Assembly (NCBI RefSeq): GCF_019320115.1 | Contig: NC_089584.1 | Location: 57,904,852 to 57,968,851 of the forward strand | Source of the DNA: Miscanthus floridulus | Taxonomy: Eukaryota > Streptophyta > Magnoliopsida > Poales > Poaceae | Length of the DNA: 64,000 nucleotides | Reading direction: 5' to 3' | Shown: positions 1-12,115 of the stretch, in pieces | Position numbering within the stretch: the stretch's first letter is position 1 | How the letters are laid out: every line of letters begins with the position of its first letter | Notes under the pieces: generated by a model | Told to the model about the DNA's origin: nothing | The model's database searches: none | What the model saw: the letters and a program-made list of their open reading frames with translations, nothing else | Translations under genes and position numbers: made by a program

Positions 1-2200
1 TTTACTCCTCAACCATTGAGAATTGGAACATGATCCTTTAATGGAAGTTGTAGATTGTATATAGGGCTTCAATTGTTATTTAGATTGTTTTCGCTAATGA
101 TCAATGGATTAGGAGTTTTATCGTCGCCAAAACTCGCTGTCAGTCGGCCGAATGGAGTCCTGATGGCGTTCTGCTTCAGGCCATCATGGCCGACCGGTGT
201 CAGGCCAAACTCGCCAAGTGGTGGCCGTACGCCGGCGCTGCCCCCGCTCGTTAGGCTGTTGCTACCACGACGACGCCACGCGCCCGCTAGCTCGCTTACT
301 TGCTTCACCGTGTCCATTTCGCCTCGCTAGTCGCTCTGAAGCACAGCGCCGTGCCTCTGCCATTGCTGTCGATCGCATCGCCGTCGCGCAGCTCCTCTGC
401 TGGTCAGTGACAGTGGAATAGAAAGATAGTTCATTCTTGTTTAGTTTTGAATGCAACTTTGTAAAATTTATATCTCTAGTTTGGTGAATCCAAATTAGGT
501 GGTTCTAATTTTGTTAGGATATTTATGAAGTGTAGTATTTAGAAAAAATATAACATGAACACTTGTAGTAAAGTTTCTGGAAGAATTAAATTGCAACTTA
601 AAATGTGTTTTTAAATGAATGCAAACTTGTTTAATTCATATCTAAAGTTCCAGTGCTCCAAAAATTATGAAATTTGTATGGTGAGATGTTCTCAATGATT
701 AGAAGCTCTGGTAAAAATTTGAGAGTCAGTACTTGAATAGTTTTTGAGTTATTAATTTCCCTTTTATGATTAGATGATCCTTGTGTGAATTTTAATAATT
801 GTTATAAGAATCCCATGCTCATGAAATTTATTGGAGTTTGTCCTGGTACCCTAAGGATGCTAAGAAAAATATAAAATTTGTTGCTTGACACTTTTCACTA
901 TGGTTTCCTATTTATGCTATTTTAAGTCCTGGTTGCTTGTCATTTTTGTGTAGGATGTTATACTTGTTAAAATGATGTGAAATTTATAAAGTAGCCTATT
1001 GGAGATATGTATAAGGTACTGTAATTTTTGTGGAATTTTCTGTACACTTTGGATATGTGTTTATTATTTAACCTAATTATCTAAATAAATTAATAAAGGC
1101 ATGAAAATAATTTATTTAGGAATGGCCACTATGTTTTCTAGTGTTCATTTGATGTATGTTAACTGTTGGTAACATTGGTAGTACTCATGGTGTTATTCTT
1201 GCATGTAATGAAATATTATTTTCACTATAATTCATTTATAGTACTTTCTGGACAGATTTTAGAGTTAAGCAAATTAACTTGTGAACTTGAAGTTTGCTGT
1301 GAATTTGGTCAATAACAAAGTTGTAGGGAACTTATTTATCTAGCTTGTGTCAAAATTTCAAGGCATTTGGCCTAGTAGCGTGAGAGTTATATCAGTTGGA
1401 AGTCAGCATTCCCAACTGCCTACTCTCTGGAATCCACAGATAGTTTTGTAAGATTAGTCTATTTGACCTAGTTTAAGTTTGAATTAGACTTTGTTGATTA
1501 AACAAAAGTTGTAGATAATTTTATAAGCTTTCCAGATTATCTTGTTGCATGTCTTTTGTATTAGTACAACTCCAGTTATGGATAAAACTAGCTGCTGCTG
1601 TTTGCAGCCTAAAAACTGTGATTGCAGTGAATAACTTGTTTGCTTGATATGAGTTGATGTGATGATTTAGATACTAGGCTACTTAAGATAAATTGTTAGT
1701 TGCAGGTGCTAGACCTCTTACTGAAGACGAACAACTTTATCTTAGGTTGTTAGAGCTTGGTGAGTGTGTAGTTCTTGTTTTCTAAAAGAGACATGCACCT
1801 ACTCAGTAAAATAGATGTAATCTTGTATCATCGTGTCTTTCATGAGTCCATCTATACGTGGCTGTACATTTCATCATCACCTTCTATCTCTTGTGCATGC
1901 ATGATTCTTATACTATGCATACGCATCCAATAGGTGTTCTAGAGGGAGTCACACTTCTGGAATTGGAGCAAGTACTTCCAGAGGAGCAGCAGCAAGCTCA
2001 AGAGCAGGAGGCGTAGACCCTAGAGGAAGGAGCCAGTGAAGAAGTTCTTGAGTGTCCCGATCACCAACCTTCATCTTTTCTGAAAGGCAAGCCCCGGAGC
2101 ATTTTAAGTCTCCTATGTTTTGAAAATGGTTACTTTGAGTATCTTTATTTGTTGATGCATTAAGTGATAGGAATTAGATGCAAACACTTGTTGCATATAT
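1..2200 (+). mobile_element. Tekay/Del-like long LTR, forward copy (left palindrome arm, 5' end outside window)
   Basis: This stretch matches, in the same orientation, the LTR that starts at 16236, position 1 aligning with 16954. About 718 bp of the LTR 5' end should therefore lie left of the window. It is also the reverse complement of 2219-5079, forming one arm of a very large inverted repeat. No long coding frame is present. Relative to the opposite arm it lacks 661 bp (present at 4017-4677), and the gap has the 4-bp word TGAC at both edges, as in a microhomology deletion. The same segment is missing from the forward LTR of the second unit, so the difference predates the duplication. Assignment to Tekay/Del rests on the adjoining pol at 14915-16221 and on LTR length. 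Confidence 0.75.
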
Positions 2201-2218
2201 ACTGACCAACAAATATAC
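2201..2218. other. Centre of giant palindrome (18-bp spacer)
   Basis: The last 20 bases of the left arm (2181-2200) pair with 2219-2238 with a single mismatch. Only 18 unpaired bases remain between the arms, so the two opposed LTR copies meet almost directly. A transcript through this point could fold into a hairpin with a stem of more than 2 kb. Whether any transcription occurs cannot be judged from sequence. Confidence 0.85.
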
Positions 2219-5200
2219 ATATATGAAACAAGTGTTTGCATCCAATTCCTATCACTTAATGCATCAACAAATAAAGATACTCAAAGTAACCATTTTCAAA
2301 ACATAGGAGACTTAAAATGCTCCGGGGCTTGCCTTTCAGAAAAGATGAAGGTTGGTGATCGGGACACTCAAGAACTTCTTCGCTGGCTCCTTCCTCTAGG
2401 GTCTACGCCTCCTGCTCTTGAGCTTGCTGCTGCTCCTCTGGAAGTACTTGCTCCAATTCCAGAAGTGTGACTCCCTCTAGAACACCTATTGGATGCATAT
2501 GCATAGTATAAGAATCATGCATGCACAAGAGATGGAAGGTGATGATGAAATGTACAGCCATGTATAGATGGACGCATGAAAGACACGATGATACAAGATT
2601 ACATCAATTTTACCGAGTAGGTGCATATCTCTTTTCGAAAACAAGAACTACACACTCACTAAGCTCTAACAACCTAAGATAAAGTTGTTCGTCTTCAGTA
2701 AGAGGTTTAGCACCTGCAACTAACAATTTATCTTAATTAGCCTAGCATCTAAATCATCACATCAACTCATATCAAGCAAACAAGTTATTCACTGCAATCA
2801 TAGTTTTTAGGCTGCAAACAGCAGCAGCTAGTTTTATCCATAACTGGAGTTGTACTAATCCAAAAGACATGCAACAAGACAATCTGGAAAGCTTATAAAA
2901 TTATCTATAACTTTCGTTTAATCAAGAAAGTCTAATTCAAACTCAAACTAGGTAAAATAGACTGATCTTACAAAACTATCCGTGGATTCCAGAGAGTAGG
3001 CAGTTGGGAATGCTGACTTCCAACTGATATAACTCTCACACTACTAGGCCAAATGCCTTGAAATTTTGACACAAGCTAGATAAATAAGTTCTCTACAACT
3101 TTGTTATTGACCAAATTCACATCAAACTTCAAGTTCACAAGTTAATTTGCTTAACTCTAAAATCTGTCCAGAAAGTCACTATAAATAAATTATAGTGAAA
3201 ATAATATTTCATTACATGCAAGAATAACACCATGAGTACTACCAACAGTTAACATACATCAAATGAACACTAGAAAACATAGTGGCCATTCCTAAATAAA
3301 TTATTTTCATGCCTTTATTAATTTATTTAGATAATTAGGTTAAATAATAAACACATATCCAAAGTGTACAGAAAATTCCACGAAAATTACAGTAGCTTAT
3401 ATATATCTCCAATAGGCTACTTTATAAATTTCACATCATTTTAACAAGTATAACATCCTACACAAAAATGACAAGCAACCAGGGCTTAAAATAGCATAAA
3501 TAGGAAACCATAGTGAAAAGTGTCAAGCAACAGATTTTAGATTTTATATTTTTCTTAGCATCCTTAAGGTACCAGGACAAACTCCAATAAATTTCATGAG
3601 CATGGGAATTCTTATAATAATTGTTAAAATTCACACAAGGATCATCTAATCATAAAAGAGAAATTAATAACTCAAAAACTATTTAAGCACTAACTCTCAA
3701 ATTTTTACTAGAGCTTCTAATCATTAAGAACAGCTCACCATACAAATTTTATAATTTTTGGAGCACTAGAACTTTAGATATGAATTAAACAAGTTTGCAT
3801 TCATTTAAAAACACATTTTAAGTTGCAATTTAATTCTTCCAGAAACTTTACTACAAGTGTTCATGTTATATTTTTCCTAAATACTACACTTCATAAAGAT
3901 CCTAACAAAATTGGAACCACCTAATTTGGATTCACAAAACTGGAGATATAAATTTTACAAAGTTGCATTCAAAACTGAACAAAAATGAACTTTCTTTCTA
4001 TTCCACAGTCACTGACAGCCAGGGTCCACCGGTCAGCCGGGCCCGCATGTCATCGGCACCAAAATAGAGCACGGCGTGGAATTAGCGCTATCTCATCGGC
4101 GGTGACTCCTTTGGCAAAACCGACCCTACCAAGGTGTTCACCTCACTCTCCCACATCGATTCATACCAGTGGTTAGCATAGAGGCACACGGAAGGTGGCT
4201 TGTCGCTGGCCATGGAAGCACGGCGGCGCGGCACGGCGGTGTGTCGGCCATCTCCGGCCACTACTAGACCAGACGAGAGGCTCTATAGCATCACGGTGGT
4301 CATGCAAAATATCTATGCTACTCTAGGGTTAGGAAATGCTCAAGGAATCCCTAGCCACAGAGAGGTCCGTGCGGCAGCGGAGCTCACTTCGGCGAGACTC
4401 ACACGCCGGCGATGTTCGAGCAGTCGTGGTTAGGAGAGGCAGGGTTAGAGCAACTACAAGGCATGGGGAAGACAATGTGGAGGAAAGGGAGCACGGAAGA
4501 GCGCTGATCAGCAAGGTCTACGGAGAGCTCATGCCCTGGCGAGGTGACAGGCATGGCGGTGGTAACAGGATTGGCCACTGGGCCCTCACCTGACCACGAA
4601 CAAGACTACGGAGGACTCAAGCGAGTAGAGCAGTGCAAGGCACTACTACATGCATGAGCAATTGCTCAGTAGTTGACCAGCAGAGGAGCTACACGATGGC
4701 GACGCGATCAGCAGCAATGGCGGAGGCGCGACGCTGTGCTTCAGAGCGACTGGCGAGGCAAAATGGACACGGTGAAGCAAGTAAGCAAGCCAGCGGGCGC
4801 GTGGCGTTGTTGTGGCAGCAACAGCCTAACAAGTGGGGGCAGCACCAACATATGGCTGCCACTTGGCAAGTTTGGCCTGACGCCGGTCGGCCATGACGGC
4901 CTGAAGCCGAACGCCATTAGGACTCCATTCGGCCGACTAACAGCGAGTTTTGGCAATGATAAAACTCCTAATCCGTTGATCATTAGCGAAAACAATTTAA
5001 ACAAAAATTGAAGCCCTATATACCATCTACAACTTCCATTAAAGGATCATGTTCCAATTCTCAATGGTTGAGGAGTAAAATCATCCCAAATGTGAGCCAA
5101 ACAAACTAAAAATCGGTTAATGACTTAGAAAAATTCTAAGTGCTGAATCAGCACCCAAATCTAACTTGTGGGCCATGTTTGGGACTGTTCCACACATTTT

Positions 5201-5785
5201 CATGACTCGACCTCTAAACAAAGTTTGTTCCACATATAATTTGCTACAACTTTGCTTTAGGTTGCTCAGACATGCAAAGCTTCTAAGTAACACTTTTTAA
5301 AAGGTCAAACAAATTGGTTCTAGGGTTTCCAATTTGGTCAAACCTCACTTAGGGGCATAATTAGTCAATTTAGTTAACATGAACAGTGCTCCACTATGTA
5401 CTAAGTGTAGTTAAGGTGTTTTAGGTGATAATTAACCACACCACACATTGATCATACCAAAATCAAGCATCACATGCATTGAAACAAGGGAAAACAAGTG
5501 AATTGCTCCTTTTGTTTCAAAGCCATGTTTCATGAGTTTGTTGCATATTACTAACTAACCATGTTTCACTAAAGTAAGTGACATGTTTCAAGAGTGAGTT
5601 GAACATGTTGCACTTGAGTGTTGCGCACTATCCATTTCATAAAACAAACACACATGGAATATAAACATATGTTGCAATGTTTTAAAAGCATGTTCCAAAC
5701 AATCAAAGCTCATGCATGGATGAATGATGCTCATGTTTATGAAATGCAAGTACAATTATGCAAGCCTAACACCTAGGGTGTTACA
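2219..5785 (-). mobile_element. Tekay/Del-like long LTR, inverted copy (right palindrome arm)
   Basis: Read on the minus strand, this begins at 5785 with TGTAACACCCTAGGTGTTA and runs 3.57 kb to the palindrome centre. The first 17 bases after TG form a small inverted repeat (TAACACC-CTA-GGTGTTA). The same terminus occurs at 16236 (first bases TATAACACC) and at 21084 in reverse. To the right of 5785 there is no polypurine tract but foreign Athila-like coding sequence. It therefore behaves as a 5' or solo LTR joined to that element, not as a 3' LTR. Bases 4017-4677 are present here and absent from the forward arm. Short ORFs within are not supported as genes. Confidence 0.8.
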
Positions 5786-7245
5786 ATAAATAAGAGAATG
5801 GATAGCTTTGCTTCTGTCATTAGGAACTAGCATAACTTTAATAAAATGGTAGAATCACAAATAGCTCAGTTGGCAGCTACTGTTCCTTCGCCCGATAAAG
5901 GTAAGATTTTAGGGCTACCAAAACATCTAAAAACTGTAAATCTTGTCGATATTCATAATGCAGCATACTACTGTATATAACCATCGACGGGAAGGTGGAT
6001 AGATTACACCTTGCCTAAGAAGAAGAGCGATCGAGGGAGACTTGTCATCCCCATCACTATTGGGCCTCACATTTTTTAAGAAGCTATCTATGACTTCAGA
6101 GCAAGTGTCAACATTTTGCCTAAGGTAATTTATGAGAAAATAAATGGAGACACTTTGTTGTACATAAAATATGCATTTGTAGCTTGCAAATCAGTCACTC
6201 TGCTACCCCAAGGGAGTTCTTGAAGCTGCCATTAGTTCACGTGTGACAATCATATGTTCCTGTAGACTTTGTGGTTTTGGAAATAGATGAAGATGTAAGG
6301 TCACCCATTATTTTGGGCCAACCTTTCCTAGCCACCGCAAAAGCCATCAGCTACACAGACAGTGCCAAGATCTGCTTGACAATCAAAGATAGGAAGGAAA
6401 AGTTTTCTTTCAAGAACCGCATCTTGTGATCTCTTGGACATCCACAAATGCCATACCTACCCAAAGAGATAATAGTAACCAAGAAGAACAAGAATAAGAG
6501 AATGAGGAAGAACAAGGCTAGGCAGCCTTAAGAAGAATCACTTAACATGATCAACACACTTCAATTAGAGTACGGCCACCTCCTCGCTTCACCATTCCTT
6601 GCTAAGAAGGATGATCTAGGAGTACCCACGATCAAGTGTAACATTGGACAAAGAATGTTCCACTAGACCTTCTACAACATTGGATCGGGTGTCAATATAA
6701 TGTCCAAGGTAACATATGAATACTTATTTAGTGATGAACCTTTGTTCCCTACATATATGCAATTGCATATGGCGGACCAATTAATCTGATTTTCAAAAGG
6801 AATAGCAATAGATGTCATGGCAAGAATACATGATCAATTTGCCCTTGCCAATTTCATGGTTCTAGACATAGGTGCAGAAGAATATGATATGCCTATCATC
6901 TTTGTAAGACCGTTCCTCAACACTACCAACACAAATCATCTACGTCGGATCTGGAAAAATCCACTTCAAATTCCCTAGAGAGAAGGTACGCTGTTATTTT
7001 AATAGTTATACCACTTATGAGCAGCCGAAGAAGTCCCGCTCTAGGAGGCGACGTCGATCATCTCGAAACCACAAGAATCAATCCCCAAAGAAAAGTCAGG
7101 AGGAAGATGAGGAACCTAAGGAAGTTGTAAAAGATGAACCTACTCTGCCTAAGTCAAGTCTAGAGACCAAGTAGGTATGCAAAGAGAAGGTGACATCACC
7201 ATTAGAGACACCATCACATGATGTGTAGCCATCTGGGTCTCCATC
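5786..7245 (+). pseudogene. Athila-like Ty3 gag-C/protease region, decayed (unit 1)
   Basis: Broken frames encode a region typical of grass Athila-like Ty3 elements: a Gag C-terminal stretch from about 5800 (MDSFAS...), then two protease-like modules. The first is around 6080-6420. The second starts near 6670 with a motif resembling SGVNIMSKVTYEYL and ends with an Arg/Lys-rich tail near 7020-7240. Two protease-like modules in series are usual for this family as far as I recall. Stops and frameshifts occur throughout, for example an early TAG at about 5827 and a TAA at about 6080. The paralogue at 21085-22575 keeps longer frames. No reverse transcriptase or integrase of this element follows, so it is an internal deletion derivative or fragment. 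Confidence 0.75.
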
Positions 7246-9558
7246 GTTAAGACTGGATGATGCACCCAAAGAGTGAAGAACTTTTCTCCAACCAAGTCCT
7301 ATCTAGAGGACTTAAAAATTCAAACCCTGGCCATGAGGTAACATCGGTAGTTATCCATATTTACTTTTTAGTATTACATGAATTACTTTTCACTTTAGCA
7401 TATTCATTTTTCTGCATTAGCAGTGCATTTAGAAAAGTAAAATAAAAAGTTTCATTATTGTATATCATCTTCACATTATAAAAATCCTAAGCCCCACCTG
7501 AGTAATTTTATGGTGTGTAAACACCCATGGGAATATTCACTGTGGTGGAATAAAATATATATATATATATATCATGCATGCATATTTTTCTGTATTATAT
7601 AAATAAGAAAATCCAAAAAATATTAAATAGACATCTTGCTAGAACTTTGCCAATTAGGAAATATATCTAAAACCCTAAGGATAACCAATCTCTGAATGGC
7701 TGACTGGTAACCCCTTATCATAATCTATGCCATGAGTTTTTGTGTTCTTGTTGGAGTAGTTTGCAGGATGATCAAGAGTAAAGCCATCTATCTGAAGTAC
7801 ATTTTCCCAAACTATCACAACACTCGTTGCACAAAGAACCATACTTCTAGACAGATGAGAAAGACTTTTGCTGGAAGACTCAATCTAAGGTAGATCATGA
7901 TAACATTCAGCTTGGGGGAAAGGCATCCCCCATATATCGAGCAAAGTATTTCTTTCCCTTTTGTTCTATTATTTCTAAGTCATAAAAAGATGCATAACAA
8001 ACTAAAAGCAAAATTAAAATTTATATTTGTATTTATCTTATATATAATAGTAAGGTGTGATCTTAAAAATGAAAAGCAAAATAAAAAAGTGTGTGTCTAG
8101 TTTTCTGTTTTTAGGAGCTAAATAAATGAACTCTAAGGATAATCTCTTGCAATGGAAATGGTGAATAGTTGCTCTATTGTAATTCCTTTCAAGTACCTAG
8201 TTTTCAGCCTTGAATTCTCTTGAGTTTTGGATATGACCATTTTGATATAAAAATTTACTCTAAACTTGAAACTCGTGGGTAGCACATGCTTGATCTAAGT
8301 CTAGGTAATTGACGGAAATGATATGAGAAGGTCTAAGATATTGTTTATCTTGTTCCAAGTGACATTGAAGTTCTAGAGATTTATCTTTTGAAAAAGATAA
8401 AAAATGTTACATGATGAGCTCCTGTATAACAAAGCTTGAATTCCTACTAGAGCCATATATGATATTTAGACTAGGAAAACTTCCACATATATGCTGCTTG
8501 TTTTGCATTGAGTTTAGTCAAGCTTTGTTGACCCTTATGAGAGGTTTGTCATGCTCTTAAAATCAAGATCACGTACACACCACCCAAATATTCACTACTC
8601 CTACACTAGGGATAGGCACAACAACATGCTATTCTATTTAGATCCACCCAAAAATGTTTTACTCCTACACTAGGAGTACACACCAAAAATATTCTTGATA
8701 GGATATCCACCAAAATAAATGCTCCAAGTTCTTGTTGCTATCTCTCAAAAGTTTTGTTGAAGAAACGAGACATGGTGCTATGCAAACGTTATTCATAAAA
8801 AAGAGAAAAAAAGAGATGACAAAAAATGAGTAAATGTCTGAATTATTAAAACAATGGGTACTTAAATGCCCACCTGAAAAAAAGAGAAAGAGAGATGAAT
8901 AAGGTAGCCCATGTTTTTTTGCAAAGTTGTTTCTAAGTTTTAAAAGAGGGATATGTTTTCAAGGAGCATAGTAGAAATAGTTAGTCACCATATATATCCA
9001 CCACATACATCCACACATGCACATTTTGATCTGATTGTATGCCTCAACTCTCTTTGGATTCGAGGTTTGACTTTACAATATATGTATTGTAAGTATGCTC
9101 TTTTATGCTTTCTCCATTCCTATGAGCTCCACATAAGCCTTAGTTGTAGAAAGAGAAAGGCATAACATCACTATTGCCTTGGTGAGGATCCACAAATACC
9201 ACATATATTGAGAGACTTGAGAGTGTCTTACAAAGGAAGCTCTGAGATTTATTTTGAAAATCTATAAAAACTCTGGAATAATGGTTGAACAAAGAACTTG
9301 AGACATAGTGCTTGACTTGATCGTTCTATCTTTTGATTGCTCAAGATCCAAGTGAAGGTCAAAATCCTCATGGTTGAAGGTAATATGGGTGAGTTTGAAA
9401 GTCACATTGGTTTATTCTAATCTAGAGCAGAATTCTTGTTTAAACGCATGTGTACTTTTGAGGAGTTGCATTAATGTTTTCCAAATCCTTAAACTCCTGA
9501 TCCGTTTACTAAGTTTAGCTTTTCTAAGGGACTAGCAAAGGGTAAGCTTGGGGGAGTT
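7246..9558 (+). other. Noncoding 3' region of the Athila-like element, with polypurine tract
   Basis: About 2.3 kb of AT-rich sequence without a credible gene joins the protease remnant to the LTR at 9559. It includes a (TA)n tract near 7553-7571 and a G-rich block (AGCTTGGGGGAAAGGCA) at about 7910. It ends with AAGCTTGGGGGAGTT at 9544-9558, a good polypurine tract directly before the LTR. Small ORFs at 7257, 7897 and 8953 are partly shared with the second copy but show no protein features. The whole stretch is repeated at 22576-24845. Confidence 0.7.
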
Positions 9559-11029
9559 TGTTGATGGTAGTTAACAACCATTATAAATTGTCAATATAAC
9601 ATGTATAAGGGCATAAATATAATCAACAACGAAAGTCTAGGGGTTTCAACTAACAAATTCTATGAGTTTTGGTGAACCTGTATTTTCTACAGGGTTTATC
9701 TAGAAAACCATCAAGGTGGACCTACATGTCAGATTTAATTGTGTTTATCCATAGCAAAACGGACACTAGAAGACTCGAGAGGACTCCACGCCAAGGTGGA
9801 GAGGTAGAGACTGCCAGGTGGGGCCGACCAGCCCCACCTATAGGCCGCCCAGCCCCCTAGGCCCACATGTCAGCCCCTCCTTTGAATGTTGGTTTTCCAA
9901 CGCCTCCTAGGTTGCATCTACGCCATCCTTTAAGTCGGTTTGATCTAAGGGCTCACGTTGCATGCTCCCGCCTATATATATCAGCCCCTGCCACACCCTA
10001 GGCATAACACCAGTCATCAAGTCATCTGAGAAGATAGAAACCCTAATTATTCATAGAGCTCCACCATATTTTAGGGCATAGCTAGTTAGGCTAGGTCTAG
10101 AGGGAGGCAAGCAGGCTTTGCTTGGATTCCCGGTCATGTCAAGAGCATGGTTTGGTATAATCTTTGTACCCCCTCTCTTTTGTACCTCCATTATTTTTAT
10201 ATGCTAGTTACAATTGTTATAACAATATTAGTATTCATCTTATTCATGTTCTTCGTTATAATGTTCATCGTCTACTTTGATTATATGCTTAGGATAGTTA
10301 GATTATCATCATGTTCATGCATAAGTTCGTATAGCGCTCACTCTAAGGTACCATGGGTGAGTGCTCAACATTGTGTAAGCATAGTGCTTATATGTTATTT
10401 ATCTATGAATACACCATATATTCTGGGTCATGTGGTAGATCACGGATGTGACACTCCCATTGAGTCCTTTATAGTCCACTCCCCAAATATAGGCACACGT
10501 TGGGTCCGGTTATGAAGGAAGAACAAGCTCTATTCTTAATCTTCCTTAGTAATATCCCATATGTGTAGATATGAAGATGATCTTAGCAATGACTACTATG
10601 TATAATTGCACTAATCAATGTATGCTTTGACTTATAATTAAGAATAACTTAGGAATTATTCCTCTAATATTCTACCTAACCATGCTAATGTCATAGAAAG
10701 GAGTACTCTGAGTGATTTATCATTATTATTAGTTAATACTTATCATATATCTTATCCTATGACTTACCCCTGTTATGAGTAGAATATTGGTTATGATTTA
10801 CTTCTCCATCAATCATATAAGTTATCAACACATGTCCATGCTAGTCCGTCTCTGTGGTAAAAATATAAATAACAATACCTGGAATACTCCCGAATGAAGT
10901 GCTACAATTGTATAATTATTTATACGCTTGTAGATCCTTTTTATTCATATATTTATATATTCTTCCTAGTCACACAAATTAATAAATTACTTAGTCTTAT
11001 TCTGGTAGCAATGCTATGTAGTACCAACA
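9559..11029 (+). mobile_element. Athila-like LTR (unit 1)
   Basis: The 1,471-bp LTR starts TGTTGATGG immediately after a polypurine tract and ends ACCAACA eight bases before a primer-binding site. It contains a TATA box at about 9973 and the AATACTCCCGAATGAAGTGCTACA-type region near 10880-10905 that recurs in other Athila-like LTRs in this window. It is followed by a primer site and preceded by a polypurine tract, so it could be the shared LTR of a tandem arrangement or a recombination product. The corresponding LTR of unit 2 is 24846-26326. Confidence 0.8.
9973..9982 (+). promoter_or_regulatory. Putative LTR TATA box
   Basis: TATATATATC lies inside the LTR, about 415 bp from its start. The sequence downstream (CAGCCCCTGCC, then a leader) resembles the R region of grass LTRs. 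The box is conserved in the second copy at 25270-25277. Promoter activity is an inference. Confidence 0.45.
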
Positions 11030-11037
11030 AGCATCTC

Positions 11038-11056
11038 TGGCATCATCACTAGGGAT
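11038..11056 (+). other. Degenerate tRNA-Asp primer-binding site
   Basis: The 19 bases TGGCATCATCACTAGGGAT match the Athila-type site complementary to tRNA-Asp (TGGCGCCGTTGCCGGGGAT) at 11 positions, and all eight differences are transitions. This is the pattern expected from deamination of a methylated, silenced element. The same degenerate site is present at 26335-26353. Confidence 0.65.
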
Positions 11057-11138
11057 GACTACCTAGTAAAGTAATATTAGGAGATATAGGTTTATAATTG
11101 GTGGCTACAAAACAAGTGATAAGTTAATAAATACCAAC

Positions 11139-12115
11139 AACGATGGCTTGACTTCGACTCTTAGAGACTTCATCGTCGACTATGTCCACTTCAAGGGAGA
11201 CAGGGGAGCTAGCACCTCATCTTCACCGAGCTCATCTACCTCAGCGCCTATCAGCTCCAGTGAGTCCTCCACCGCCTACACCACTAGCGAGTCCTCCACC
11301 ACCAGCACCACTGTCTATGCTCTGCTCTCCTACACCGGCTCCTCAATCTCCTGCATTGGTGCCCACATATTTGAGAATGGCACTAGCAGCTTTGGTCCAT
11401 GACGAGCAACGCACAGTGGAGTTCGCCACTCTATTGTCCGACGATGAGGATCGCATTGATGCCTACCATGATGATAAGCCTCAATGCTATCGCACCTTGG
11501 ACAACATTTTCAGTGATCAGCCCATCCCTAGACTTGAGATGCATGACTTCGAGGCGGAGCTACACCTGGCGTATGAGGACGTCTAGCCTTGCACCTTCAC
11601 TAAGGTAGAGGGAGATGTGGCATGGCGCACCTCAATACAGCAGGAGATGGATGGGGTCAAGCAGAACCGGACGTGGGAGCCAGCAGATCTTTCTATCAGC
11701 CACTGTGCCATCACACTCAAATGGGTCTACAAGCTTAAGAAGGATGACGCTAGGGCAGTGACTAAGCGCAAGGCATGTCTGGTGGCGAGCAGGTTCATTC
11801 AGCAGGAGGGAGTTGACTTCAATGATGCCTCCATGCCCATTGCACAGATGGAGTCCATTCACCTCCTTGCACTAGCAACCCAAGAGGGTTGGTGTGTGCA
11901 CCACATGGACGTCAAGTTCATCTTCCACAACGGTGACCTGAAGGAGGTCGATGTCCACCAGCCACCAAGATTCCTCAACCCCAGCAAGGAGAACAAGGTT
12001 CTTCGCCTACGCAAGGCCCTCTACAGCCTGCGGCAGGCACCCCGAGCTTGGAATGCCAAGCTAGACTCCACCCTCAATCAAATGGGGTTCCAGCAGAGTC
12101 CCCACAAGGCTGCAG
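11139..12115 (+). pseudogene. Ty1-copia pol fragment: linker and N-terminal reverse transcriptase (unit 1)
   Basis: The translation closely parallels the copia element encoded on the minus strand at 45925-50911. It starts in the Ser/Thr/Pro-rich linker after integrase (DYVHF motif near 11180), passes a DDEDRIDAYHD motif near 11440, and enters reverse transcriptase (WVYKLKK near 11720, HHMDVK near 11900, LRQAPRAWN near 12030). A TAG at 11584-11586 and frame changes break it. The fragment joins the Athila-like leader abruptly near 11138 and stops near 12115, before the catalytic YVDD. In unit 2 the YVDD region is still present. Confidence 0.85.

Noticed and set aside
2219..5785. Palindrome considered as a DNA transposon with long terminal inverted repeats
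   Set aside because: The ends match the LTR next to a Ty3 polypurine tract at 16236, there is no transposase, and the spacer is 18 bp; opposed LTRs explain it better.
10147..10515. 122-codon hydrophobic open frame, also open at 25444-25812
   Set aside because: It lies wholly within the Athila-like LTR, and the two copies are recent duplicates, so shared openness is not evidence of selection. No recognised domain.
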